DNA of 64,000 nt from Roseiarcus sp963780825 (lineage in GTDB: Bacteria; Pseudomonadota; Alphaproteobacteria; Rhizobiales; Beijerinckiaceae): the NCBI GenBank assembly GCA_963780825.1, contig CAWADL010000020.1:1-64000 (forward strand), in the 5' to 3' direction. Numbering within the stretch: position 1 is the stretch's first letter; every line of letters starts with the position of its first letter. Shown piece by piece: positions 55,970-64,000 of this stretch. The position numbers were made by a program, and so were the translations under genes. The notes under the pieces are model-generated. The model saw nothing but the letters and a program-made list of their open reading frames with translations, was not told where the DNA came from and did no database searches.

Positions 55970-58522
55970 TCAGACTGTCGTCGTGCCTCCGCCGGCGAAG
56001 TGGATCGTAACGTTTGAACTAGCGTCAACGATTGTAATCGTCTGGCCGTTCGTGAAGGTCAGGATGTGCGTTCCGCCCACGGTGCTGCTCGAGTTGCTGA
56101 CAAGCGCGCCATTCGCCTGCGTCGACGTTATAGCTATAGCGCCTACGCTGCCTGTGATCGAGTCCTGGCCTGTCGAACCGAGCGTAAGTTTCGCCGAACC
56201 CGACCCGCCGGCGATCGTCGCCGACGCTCCTGTAAGATTCGTGAACTGCGCGGCGCCTGATCCAAGCGAGACCTGCAATGCGCTGGACGCTGACTGTGCG
56301 ACCAACAGGTCCGTTCCAGATCCAGCCACGAGGGTCTCCGAACCGGCGCCCGCCATCAGGCGAGCCGTCCCGGCGCCGGCGACCAAGGAAGCGCCGGCAG
56401 CGCCAACCAGCGTATCCATTCCCGATCCACCGTAGAGCGTATTGGCGCCCGCGCCGGCGACCAGGCGATTGTTGCCTTTCTTCACCATCAGTTTGTCAGC
56501 GCCGGAGCCGCCGATGAGCGAGTCTTGAGCGCTATGGGAGAAGCCGCCCTTCAACACATTGTTTCCAGAGCCGGCCACCAGGCGGGAGGCGCCGCCGCCA
56601 ACCAGAGTATCTCGGCCGCTGCCTCCTTGCAGTGTGTTGGCGCCTGTTCCCGCAATCAGCAGGTTCTTGCCCGAGTTGGACGTCAACTTTTCATAGCCGG
56701 CGCCGCCGACGAGCGTATCGGTGTTGCCGGTGTTGGAGTCACTGACATTCACGGCTTGGTCGCCGGCGGCGATCACCACGCCGCCCGACGATAGGAAATT
56801 GATGTTTGAGGTGGGCGCCGATGGGCCCACCGTTGGGTAGGGGTAGCCAGCCTCCGGGTCGGCGGTGGACGTCGGTAGGTCAACCAGCGCCAGCTGAGTG
56901 CTGCCCGGGAGCGCAATGGTCTGGTCAGGGAGCGAGGAACCGTTTGAAGGCCCGAGCACCGTCTGAACATTGGTCAGATTGGTGATGATAGTTGAGAGCT
57001 CGCCGTTGTCTACAAGCTGGGTAAGAACATTCCCAAGGGTTGCCGAAGTGACGGTGCTCTGAAGCAAGGTGATCAGGTTAAACTCAGCCCCGCCCGTGGC
57101 GCCGGTCGCCCCCGTGGCGCCGGTGCTTCCGGTTGCGCCCGTTGGGCCCGTAGCCCCGGTGGCGCCTGTTGGACCGGTCGCCCCTGTTGCACCGGTCGCT
57201 CCGGTTGCCCCTGTTGAACCGGCAGCCCCGGTCGCGCCCGTGCTTCCGGTGGCGCCAGTTGAACCCGTATCGCCTGTGGCGCCCGTGCTTCCCGTGGCGC
57301 CAGTTGAACCCGTCGCCCCGGTAGAGCCAGTTGCGCCCGCGGGGCCCGTTGCCCCTGTCGCGCCCGTGCTTCCGGTCGCGCCGGTTGAACCCGTATCTCC
57401 TGTGGCGCCCGTGTTTCCCGTAGCGCCAGTTGAACCCGTATCGCCTGTGGCGCCCGTGCTTCCCGTGGCGCCAGTTGAACCCGTCGCCCCGGTAGAGCCA
57501 GTTGCGCCCGTGGGGCCCGTTGCCCCTGTCGCGCCCGTGCTTCCGGTCGCGCCGGTTGAACCCGTAGCTCCCGTCGCGCCCGTGTTTCCCGTAGCGCCAG
57601 TTGAACCCGTATCGCCTGTGGCGCCCGTGCTTCCCGTGGCGCCAGTTGAACCCGTCGCCCCGGTGGAGCCAGTTGCGCCCGTGGCGCCCGTTGCCCCTGT
57701 CGCGCCCGTGCTTCCGGTCGCGCCAGTTGAACCCGTGGCCCCGGCCGGGCCTGTTGCGCCGGTTAAACCAGTACTGCCAGTGGCGCCTGTTGCTCCGGTC
57801 GCGCCTGTTGCGCCCGTAGACCCGGCAGGACCAGTGGCGCCGGTCGAACCGGGATCGCCGGGCTCTCCAGGGAGGCCTATTGGTCCCGTCGCCCCCGTTG
57901 CACCGGTATCACCCGTGGCGCCTGTTGTGCCTGTCGCCCCCGTAGCTCCGATAGGGCCCGTCGCACCGGTCAAGCCGACCGCTCCGGTGCTTCCGGTCGC
58001 GCCCGTGGCGCCGGTATCGCCCGTGGCGCCTGTTGGTCCGGTCGCGCCCGTCGCGCCGGTGTCTCCCGTCGCCCCAGTGGGGCCCGTCGCCCCGGTTGAC
58101 CCCGAGGAAGAGGTTACAACGACACTGTCGAACTCGTAATAAAAATCGTCGTAGATCGTCCCCCCGCTCTGGTCCGCATCTGGCACTGTTCCGCTCGAGC
58201 TTACAGAGTAGGCCGTCCCGTCGGAAGTCGTGAGGGTGATGGATGCCCCCGGGTTCAAAATATTTCCCCCTTGTGGATTCACGAAATAGACGCGGATGTT
58301 GTAAGTCCCTGTCGCCAGTGAGGGGTCAAAAGCAAAAAGCTGCGAATTTTGAGGCGGAAAGGACGGTGGATATACTGCGGCAGTCTGGCCGAGATAATTG
58401 CTGGCCGACAACCCATTTATAAGGGGACCATAAAATGACGTGTCATAGAACTGTATATCGCTATAGGCGGCGGCGTTGTTTGTCGATCCGACTATCGAAA
58501 TTGTACCTTGCGGCGTCGCCAT
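55970..58522 (-). CDS. Secreted collagen-like protein with C-terminal RTX-like glycine-rich repeats
   Basis: 850 residues from ATG 58522, preceded by GGGGGACGTGAC. Residues 1-138 form an N-terminal beta-rich domain (SNNAAAYSDIQFYDTSFYGP-like; TYNIRVYFVNPQGGN). About 140-478 is an uninterrupted collagen-like run of about 113 Gly-X-Y triplets, mostly GAT, GST, GPT and GDT, rich in Thr and poor in charge. Then comes a globular linker. About 600-800 holds Gly/Asp/Leu-rich repeats of RTX/hemolysin type (GGSGRDTLVGGG, GGSGADKLMVKKG, GGSGMDTLVGAA), expected to bind Ca2+ and mark type I secretion. There is no Sec signal. It is divergent from a two-domain glycosyltransferase that may glycosylate the Thr-rich triplets. 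Confidence 0.85.
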   Translation of the reverse strand: MATPQGTISIVGSTNNAAAYSDIQFYDTSFYGPLINGLSASNYLGQTAAVYPPSFPPQNSQLFAFDPSLATGTYNIRVYFVNPQGGNILNPGASITLTTSDGTAYSVSSSGTVPDADQSGGTIYDDFYYEFDSVVVTSSSGSTGATGPTGATGDTGATGATGPTGATGDTGATGATGSTGAVGLTGATGPIGATGATGTTGATGDTGATGATGPIGLPGEPGDPGSTGATGPAGSTGATGATGATGATGSTGLTGATGPAGATGSTGATGSTGATGATGATGATGSTGATGSTGATGSTGATGDTGSTGATGNTGATGATGSTGATGSTGATGATGPTGATGSTGATGSTGATGSTGATGDTGSTGATGNTGATGDTGSTGATGSTGATGATGPAGATGSTGATGSTGATGSTGATGDTGSTGATGSTGATGAAGSTGATGATGATGATGPTGATGATGPTGATGSTGATGATGATGGAEFNLITLLQSTVTSATLGNVLTQLVDNGELSTIITNLTNVQTVLGPSNGSSLPDQTIALPGSTQLALVDLPTSTADPEAGYPYPTVGPSAPTSNINFLSSGGVVIAAGDQAVNVSDSNTGNTDTLVGGAGYEKLTSNSGKNLLIAGTGANTLQGGSGRDTLVGGGASRLVAGSGNNVLKGGFSHSAQDSLIGGSGADKLMVKKGNNRLVAGAGANTLYGGSGMDTLVGAAGASLVAGAGTARLMAGAGSETLVAGSGTDLLVAQSASSALQVSLGSGAAQFTNLTGASATIAGGSGSAKLTLGSTGQDSITGSVGAIAITSTQANGALVSNSSSTVGGTHILTFTNGQTITIVDASSNVTIHFAGGGTTTV
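57271..57740 (-). repeat. 171-bp tandem repeat inside the collagen-like region
   Basis: The plus-strand sequence CGCCTGTGGCGCCCGTGCTT recurs at 57271, 57442 and 57613, exactly 171 bp apart. That is 57 codons or 19 Gly-X-Y triplets. Copies 1 and 2 are nearly identical; copy 3 is partial, to about 57740. Such a period implies recent duplication and a length-variable triple-helix region. Confidence 0.85.
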
Positions 58523-58854
58523 GTCACGTCCCCCATTATATCGAGACGCCCGACGCGCTCTGCGTGGGGCGAGTTTGGCTGACCGAACCGCTCGGGCGTG
58601 AGTCGCCACTTTCACGATAGCCAGCCTCTACAACCTAGGATAGACGTCATGAAGGAGCACTCGTCAAGAGGGTGTCATAGGGGCAGCTGGTTGAAATCAG
58701 CGAGCACATGCGCGGAATCAGGCTCACTCCCGCCCCGTAGCTTTCTCGACGGGGCGCCGCAGGCGCCCAAACGGCAATTCAACGACCCGTCACGATCGGC
58801 CCCGAAACCGAGAAACGGCCTTGCGACCTGGCGCCCGACATCAGGGACTGATTG
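58523..58854. promoter_or_regulatory. Divergent intergenic region between collagen-like and glycosyltransferase genes
   Basis: 332 bp without a supportable gene. It must hold the promoters for both divergent genes. No copy of the island box, of the repeat families or of an EcfG promoter was found in it. Confidence 0.45.
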
Positions 58855-60798
58855 ATGAACAAACTCTGCCTCAACATGATTGTGAAAAACGAGACCGCCA
58901 ACCTTGAGCGCTGTCTCCGCTCGGTTGTCAGCCAGATAGCTTGTTGGGTCATCGTCGACACCGGCTCAGCCGACGACACCCCGGACCTGATCCGCCGCTT
59001 CTTCGACTCGCATGGCGTTCCCGGCGAACTCCACAGCGCTCCCTTCGAAAACTTCAGTCAAGCCCGCAATGCCGCGCTCGATCTCGCGCGCGCCTCAAGC
59101 TTGAGCTATGATTATCTGCTCTTCGCTGACGCCGATATGCAGTTGAGCGTCGCTGATCCTGAGTTCGCCAACGGCCTGACGGCGGCCGCCTATCAACTAC
59201 GGCAAACCTCGTCGGAACTCGCCTATTGGAACGTCAGATTGCTGCGGCGCGACGCCGACGCCCGTTATGTCGGCGTAACCCACGAATACCTCGCGCTCGG
59301 CGCGGGGGACACGCAGCAGTTGCAAACTGTCGCTTACATCGATCACGCCTCCGGCGCCAATCGCCCCGGCAAGTTCGCCCGCGACGCGGCCTTGCTGTCG
59401 AAAGCTCTCGAGACCGAAACAGATGCCGGATTGCGGGCGCGCTACACTTTCTATCTGGCCAACAGTCTTCGGGACGGCGGCGATCGCGCCGGCGCACGCG
59501 AGCTCTATCTAGAGCGATCTCGTCTCGGGCATTGGCAGGAGGAAGTTTACGTCAGCCTGCTCAACGCCGCCCAGTTGGGGATTGCGCTCGGCGAGTCCAC
59601 CGAACAGGCGCTCGCAACCTTTGAGCAGGCGACCGCCGCCTGTCCGACGCGCGCGGAAGCCCTGCACGCCGCCGCTCGCCTCTGTCGAGACAATCAGCTT
59701 TTCGAGCGCGGCTATCAGTTCGCGGCGCGCGGCGTGGCGATTGGCATGCCGGCCGCGGGTCTGTTCGTGGCCGAATGGATCTATCACTTTGGCCTTTTCG
59801 ACGAACTTTCAATCTGCGCCTACTGGACCGGTCGCTACGCCGAGTGTCTCATCGCTTGCGACCGGCTCCTCGCCGAGCCGCGTTTGCCCGCAGACCATCG
59901 GGGCCGCGTGCTGAAGAACAAACAGTTCGCGGCGGATCGGCTACCGGAGCGATATCAACCATCGCGTTCGGCGATCCCGCGCATCTTTCATTTTATCACC
60001 GGGTTCGACAGCAACTTCGGCGGCAAGCGCTTCTCGTTCATCCACGCCATGGCGATCCTTTCAGCGCTGCGCGTCAACGAAGGTTTCGTCGCCCACGTCT
60101 ATTATGAACATGAACCCGACGGTCCCTACTGGGACCTCATCAAGCCGCATGTGGTTTGCATTCGCATCGTTGCGCCGAGAGAGTTTTGCGGGCATCGGAT
60201 TGAACATTTCGCGCATGCAACGGCCATCGCCCGCCTGCAAATCCTGCTCGAACACGGCGGCGTCTACCTCGATATGGATACGATCTGCCAAAAGCCCTTC
60301 GCGCCGCTGCTCGACGGCGCCGTCGTCATGGGGCTCGAACAGATTTCGAATGGCCCAACTGTCGGACTTGGCGGCGCGACGATCATCGCGCCGCCGGGCG
60401 CGGAGTTCCTCAGGCTATGGTTGGAGAGCTACGACGATTTCACCGTCTGGAACCGCTTCTCTGTACAGCTGCCTATGCAATTGGCCGAGCAACACCCTGA
60501 GCTGTTGAAGATCGAACCCGCCGCGTCGTTTTTGTGGCCGTGTTGGGACGATGCGGGCATCGCGGCGCTTTTCCTGGAAGATCGCGCCTATCCGGCAGCG
60601 TACTCGCTGCATCTTTGGGAATTGAAATCCTGGGAGCATGTGAAGCAACTCGATGCGAACCGGGTCCGAACTGTCGATACAACTTACAATCGGATCGCGC
60701 GTCGGTTTGCAAAACAATTGGAGCTTGCTGCGTCGCCGAGCCTGTCGACGACGGACGCGGCTCGACATCTGGAACTAGCGGCCGTTGCGGATCGATGA
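58855..60798 (+). CDS. Two-domain glycosyltransferase (GT2-like N-terminus, TPR-like middle, DXD GT32-like C-terminus)
   Basis: 647 residues from ATG 58855, with AGGGA upstream. Residues 1-130 resemble GT2 enzymes: LCLNMIVKNETANLERCLRS, VIVDTGSADDTPDLIRRFF and the DXD-like LLFADADMQL. Residues about 180-350 are helical repeats resembling TPRs (ARYTFYLANSLRDGGDRAGA; EALHAAARLCRDNQLFERGY). Residues about 375-600 resemble sugar-binding DXD (GT32) transferases: IPRIFHFITGFDSNFGGKRF, then LLEHGGVYLDMDTICQKPF with Asp473 and Asp475. There is no signal peptide or membrane helix, so it is cytoplasmic. The divergent collagen-like gene is the obvious candidate substrate, to be modified before type I export (inference). 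Confidence 0.82.
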   Translation: MNKLCLNMIVKNETANLERCLRSVVSQIACWVIVDTGSADDTPDLIRRFFDSHGVPGELHSAPFENFSQARNAALDLARASSLSYDYLLFADADMQLSVADPEFANGLTAAAYQLRQTSSELAYWNVRLLRRDADARYVGVTHEYLALGAGDTQQLQTVAYIDHASGANRPGKFARDAALLSKALETETDAGLRARYTFYLANSLRDGGDRAGARELYLERSRLGHWQEEVYVSLLNAAQLGIALGESTEQALATFEQATAACPTRAEALHAAARLCRDNQLFERGYQFAARGVAIGMPAAGLFVAEWIYHFGLFDELSICAYWTGRYAECLIACDRLLAEPRLPADHRGRVLKNKQFAADRLPERYQPSRSAIPRIFHFITGFDSNFGGKRFSFIHAMAILSALRVNEGFVAHVYYEHEPDGPYWDLIKPHVVCIRIVAPREFCGHRIEHFAHATAIARLQILLEHGGVYLDMDTICQKPFAPLLDGAVVMGLEQISNGPTVGLGGATIIAPPGAEFLRLWLESYDDFTVWNRFSVQLPMQLAEQHPELLKIEPAASFLWPCWDDAGIAALFLEDRAYPAAYSLHLWELKSWEHVKQLDANRVRTVDTTYNRIARRFAKQLELAASPSLSTTDAARHLELAAVADR

Positions 60799-60928
60799 CG
60801 CACTATCCGTTATCGCAGCCGCCTGCCCGACACGACCACTGAGCGCCGTTGCGCGGCGAAGATGAGCCGGCCTATACAGGCTGCATAGCAATCGCGACGC
60901 CGTGGGAGGCGACGGTCGGAGAAGGCGC

Positions 60929-61985
60929 ATGAGCGGAAAATTGCGCGTTGGCGTGGCGGGCGCGGGTTGGTGGGCGGTCGCTAACCACCTGCCCGTTCTG
61001 AAAGCGCGCGCCGATGTGGAGCTGGTTGCCGTCTGCCGGCTTGGACAGACCGAGCTCCACAGAGTGCAGGCGGCTTTCGGCATCCCCTACGGCGCCGAGG
61101 ATTTTGCTGCGATGTTGAACGAAGCGCCGATGGACGCTCTCGTCGTCGCCTCGCCGCACAATCTCCATGGCGCCCATGCGATTGCCGCCATGCAGCGGGG
61201 CATCCACGTCCTGATCGAGAAGCCGATGACCGTCCTGGCGACGGAGGCCCGAGCCATCGCGGCGTTGGCGCGAGGCCAAAGCGCTTCACGTGCTCGTCCC
61301 CTATGGTTGGAACTTCACATCCTATTTCGCGGAGGCGCACGCACTCGTGCGCGCGGGCCGCATAGGCCGCATTCGACACGTCAGCGCCCAGATGGCGACG
61401 CCGGTCGGCGATTTGATGTCGGGGTCGGATCTCGCCGGGACCGAGCATGAAATGTTTCGGCCAGACCCGCAAACCTGGTCGAATTCGGCGACCGGCGGAT
61501 ATGGTTGGGGACAGCTCATCCACATGCTGGGAGGCTTGTTCTACTTGACTGATCTCGCTCCAAAAGAGGTGTTCGCGTTTGTCGGAAAGTCGGAACTCGG
61601 CGCGGATCTCTACGACGCGGCGGTCGTGCGTTTTGCTGACGGAGTGACCGCCGCGCTGTCCGGCGCCGCTACGGTTCCGCAGGGCTCGCCGTTCCAGGTG
61701 GACATTCGAATCTTTGGCGACGCCGGCATGTTGTTGTTGGACGTTGAACGGGAGCGCGTTAGCTTGCGCCGGTTCGATGGAGATAACGTCGACCTCGCGA
61801 TTGTTGACGGCGGCGGAGCTTATGCCTGCGTCGAGCCGGTCCATCGCTTCGTCGATCTCTGCCTCGGCAAGCCGGTCGAGAACTGCGCCGACGCCCTCAT
61901 CGGCCAACGCTCGGTCGAAGTGGTGGAGGCGATGTTACGCTCGGCGAAGCTCGGACGAATCGTATCGACGGGCGAGCTTTCCTGA
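60929..61985 (+). CDS. Gfo/Idh/MocA-family oxidoreductase, one frameshift
   Basis: From ATG 60929: Rossmann start LRVGVAGAGWWAVANHLPVL, DALVVASPHNLHGAHAIAAM and the catalytic-lysine motif HVLIEKPMTVLATEA. The frame breaks near 61266-61272 and resumes LVPYGWNFTSYFAEAHALVR, with the C-terminal domain continuing to YGWGQLIHMLGGLFYLTDLA and the stop at 61985. Restored length is about 352 residues. It precedes the PhyH-family gene by 33 bp, so the two probably form an operon. The substrate is probably a sugar, inositol or related polyol. Confidence 0.83.
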
Positions 61986-62018
61986 GCCGCGAATTTGATA
62001 AGCACTATGGAGGAAACC

Positions 62019-62891
62019 ATGCTGACCACATCGCAGATCGAATCCTACAACGAGAACGGCTACGTCGTCGTTCCCGACGTCATCCCGCAGTCCTGGTTGA
62101 CGAACGCGCGGGACACGCTTGCAGACCTGCTCGAACGATCGCGCGATGTCTCGGCGAGCAACGTCGTCTATGATTTGGAGGACGCCCATTCGCGGTCGAA
62201 TCCGCGAGTTCGCCGAATTAAAGACCCGCACATCAACGGCGCCATCTACGGCGAGATGCTGACCTCGCCGCGGATCATGGATCTGGTCGTGCAACTGATA
62301 GGCCCTGATCTGCGGATGGACCACAGCAAGCTCAACATCAAACCGGCGCGCGGCGGCGAACCGGTGGAATGGCATCAGGACTGGGCCTTCTATCCGCACA
62401 CCAACGATGACATCCTCGAAGTCGGCGTCATGATCGAGGACTGCACGCTGGAGAACGGCCCGATGCTGATGATTCCCGGATCGCACAAGGGTCCGGTGCA
62501 CGATCATCACTATCAGGGCTACTTTGCCGGCGCGATGGATCCTGTGGCGGCGGGGCTCGACGTCGCAAAAGCCGCGCCGGTCGTCGGCAAGGCGGGCGCC
62601 ATTTCCTTGCACCACGTGCGCACGGTGCATGGTTCGAGAGCCAACCTTTCCAACCGCGACCGGCCGCTGCTGTTGTTCGGCTATCGCGCGGCCGACGCTT
62701 GGCCGCTGCGCTCTGATTGGTTCAAGGACCTGGAAAGTTTCAATGCGCAGATGGTGCGCGGCGAGCCAACTTTGCAGCCGCGGCTGCGCGACGTGCCGGT
62801 GCGCATGCCCTACCCGCCGTCGCCGCATCAAGGCTCGATCTTCGAGAACCAGAGGTTGGTTCAGGGACGGTCGTTCGCGATGGCGATGTGA
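62019..62891 (+). CDS. Phytanoyl-CoA dioxygenase (PhyH)-family Fe(II)/2-oxoglutarate oxygenase
   Basis: 290 residues from ATG 62019, which has TGGAGGAAACC immediately upstream; the longer frame begins at TTG 61995. The double-stranded beta-helix shows the iron ligands in VEWHQDWAFYPHT (HxD) and the distal His in ISLHHVRTVHGSRANLSNRD, with Arg for 2-oxoglutarate in the same strand region. NGPMLMIPGSHKGPVHDHH is a family signature. It probably hydroxylates a small molecule using O2 and 2-oxoglutarate. The Gfo/Idh/MocA gene just upstream suggests a shared pathway. Confidence 0.87.
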   Translation: MLTTSQIESYNENGYVVVPDVIPQSWLTNARDTLADLLERSRDVSASNVVYDLEDAHSRSNPRVRRIKDPHINGAIYGEMLTSPRIMDLVVQLIGPDLRMDHSKLNIKPARGGEPVEWHQDWAFYPHTNDDILEVGVMIEDCTLENGPMLMIPGSHKGPVHDHHYQGYFAGAMDPVAAGLDVAKAAPVVGKAGAISLHHVRTVHGSRANLSNRDRPLLLFGYRAADAWPLRSDWFKDLESFNAQMVRGEPTLQPRLRDVPVRMPYPPSPHQGSIFENQRLVQGRSFAMAM

Positions 62892-62929
62892 GAACGCCGC
62901 GTCGCTCGTGACGTGACGAAGCAAAACCC

Positions 62930-63077
62930 CGTCATTGCGAGCGAAGCGAAGCAATCCAGCGCTGCGGCGGGACACCGCGGCATCAATCACGAGCACACGG
63001 CCGCGGCGGCGGTTGGCGACGCGAACCCGAAAGCATTGCGGAGAGCGCTGGATTGCCACGCTTCGCTCGCAATGACG
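62930..63077. repeat. Palindromic intergenic repeat, family B copy 3
   Basis: The left arm CGTCATTGCGAGCGAAGCG and the right-arm complement are as in copy 1, with one altered stretch (GGATTGCCACGCTTCG). It lies in the 197-bp gap between convergent PhyH and aceE genes. Confidence 0.8.
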
Positions 63078-63088
63078 ATTCGACCGCG

Positions 63089-64000
63089 TTAAACCGTCCA
63101 GGGCGCCGCCGCGGCGGCGTCGACGCCGTAACGCTGGATTGCAGCGGCGACGGTGTCCCGCGGAATTTCCCCGCGATCGACGAGACTGGAGAGCGCGGCG
63201 ATCAGGATATGGCGGCGGTCGACTTCAAAGAACGAACGCAGCGCTCCGCGCGTGTCGCTGCGTCCAAAGCCGTCGGTTCCCAGCGCGACAAATTTCGCCT
63301 CGACGTAAGATGCGATCAACTGAGGGTAGGCCCTCACATAGTCGGACGCCGCAATGATTGGAGCGTCGCCGGGCAGACAGGCGGCGAGATGGCTGAGCAG
63401 CCGGCGCCTCGAGAGGATTTAGCCTGTTGCGCCTCTCCACTTCGCGCGCATCGCGAGCAAGCTCCGCATAGCTGGTTGCGCTCCACACTTCGCTCGAAAC
63501 ATTCCAATCCTCCGCCAGCATTCGCGCGGCCTCGATAACTTCGGGAAGGATCGCGCCCGAACCGAGCAATCGGACTGAGCCGCGGCTCTCCTTGGCGGTG
63601 TGGGAAGCGAGGCGATAGAGCCCTTTGATAATGTCGTCCTCCACTCCCGGGGGCATCGAGGGCTGAGCGTAGCTCTCATTCATCGCGGTGATGTAAAAGA
63701 ATTCGTCCCTCCCCTCCTCCATCATCGAGCGGGCGCCGCGATCAACGATGACTGCGAGTTCGTAGGCGAAAGCTGGGTCGTAAGCCCGACAGTTCGGAAT
63801 TGTCGCTGCGACAACGTGACTGGAGCCGTCCTGGTGTTGCAGTCCTTCGCCGGCGAGCGTTGTGCGACCCGCTGTCGCGCCGATGAGAAATCCGCGCGCT
63901 CGCTGGTCGGCTGCGGCCCAGATCAGGTCGCCGACACGCTGGAACCCGAACATCGAGTAGAAGATGAAGAACGGCAGCATGGCGACGCCATGCGCGCTGT
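63089..64000 (-). CDS. aceE: Pyruvate dehydrogenase E1 component, homodimeric type (aceE), 3' part, one frameshift
   Basis: The C-terminal third of an AceE-type E1, running off the right edge. PFFIFYSMFGFQRVGDLIWA, ADQRARGFLIGATAGRTTLA, GEGLQHQDGSSHVVAATIPN, EFFYITAMNESYAQPSMPPG and IIKGLYRLASHTA are AceE hallmarks. The frame breaks near 63410 and continues VRAYPQLIASYVEAKFVALG, then TDGFGRSDTRGALRSFFEVD, to the stop at 63089. AceE decarboxylates pyruvate (or a close 2-oxo acid) and feeds an E2/E3 pair. It is a different E1 class from the alpha/beta E1 at 49-51 kb, so this genome has at least two 2-oxo acid dehydrogenase systems. Confidence 0.87.

Noticed and set aside
57069..58139. 356-residue plus-strand frame made of Ala-Pro-Val repeats
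   Set aside because: It is the exact antisense of the Gly-X-Y coding repeats on the minus strand; the collagen-like frame has a ribosome binding site and flanking domains.

Overview
The window reads as chromosomal DNA of a GC-rich alphaproteobacterium, most likely of the order Hyphomicrobiales (Rhizobiales). This rests on a chvB/ndvB-type cyclic beta-1,2-glucan synthase, a FixJ-type regulator, palindromic repeats of a kind common in this group, a GGAAC-N16-CGTT promoter of the alphaproteobacterial general stress sigma factor, and many ABC and dehydrogenase catabolic genes. About 28 frameshifts break otherwise well conserved genes. Frameshifts this dense, sitting in genes that look functional, point first to uncorrected indels in the assembly and only second to true pseudogenes. 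Coordinates of broken genes are therefore given for the whole reconstructed gene.

Layout. 1-9.9 kb: an aromatic-degradation operon. It has a divergent LysR regulator, a glyoxalase-fold ring-cleaving dioxygenase, a complete branched-chain-amino-acid-type ABC importer (binding protein, two ATPases, two permeases), a TfdB-like FAD phenol hydroxylase and an intradiol (hydroxyquinol/catechol type) dioxygenase. The next gene stops after 13 codons, where the operon appears cut. 10-34 kb: a stress or low-oxygen island. It holds a proline-rich membrane-anchored protein, a 1476-residue CheB-CheR-PAS-kinase-receiver-receiver-LuxR hybrid, a lone receiver protein, small hypothetical genes, the glucan synthase, small membrane proteins, a PMA1-type proton ATPase, phosphoketolase and acetate kinase. 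Nine copies of a short element, roughly GTGCGTAGWTTCCGAG, lie upstream of genes in this island, each pointing at the next gene. I propose them as a regulon box, possibly for the FixJ-like output of the hybrid.

34-51.4 kb: a run of 16 genes on the minus strand for uptake and oxidation of an unidentified small, probably sugar- or polyol-like, compound. It includes a ribose-type ABC system with a fused ATPase-permease, several dehydrogenases, a COG0523 GTPase, an M24 peptidase-like enzyme and a thiamine-diphosphate E1alpha/E1beta/E2 complex of the acetoin/pyruvate dehydrogenase type. On the plus strand beyond it (51.8-55.8 kb) are a butanediol-dehydrogenase-like enzyme, a PRISE-like SDR and an unusual winged-helix protein fused to a solute-binding-protein domain. 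56-60.8 kb: a secreted collagen-like/RTX-like protein divergent from a two-domain glycosyltransferase, plausibly a substrate-modifier pair. 60.9-64 kb: a second Gfo/Idh/MocA oxidoreductase, a PhyH-family dioxygenase and the 3' part of aceE, which runs off the right edge.

No rRNA, tRNA, CRISPR array, insertion sequence or prophage was recognised.
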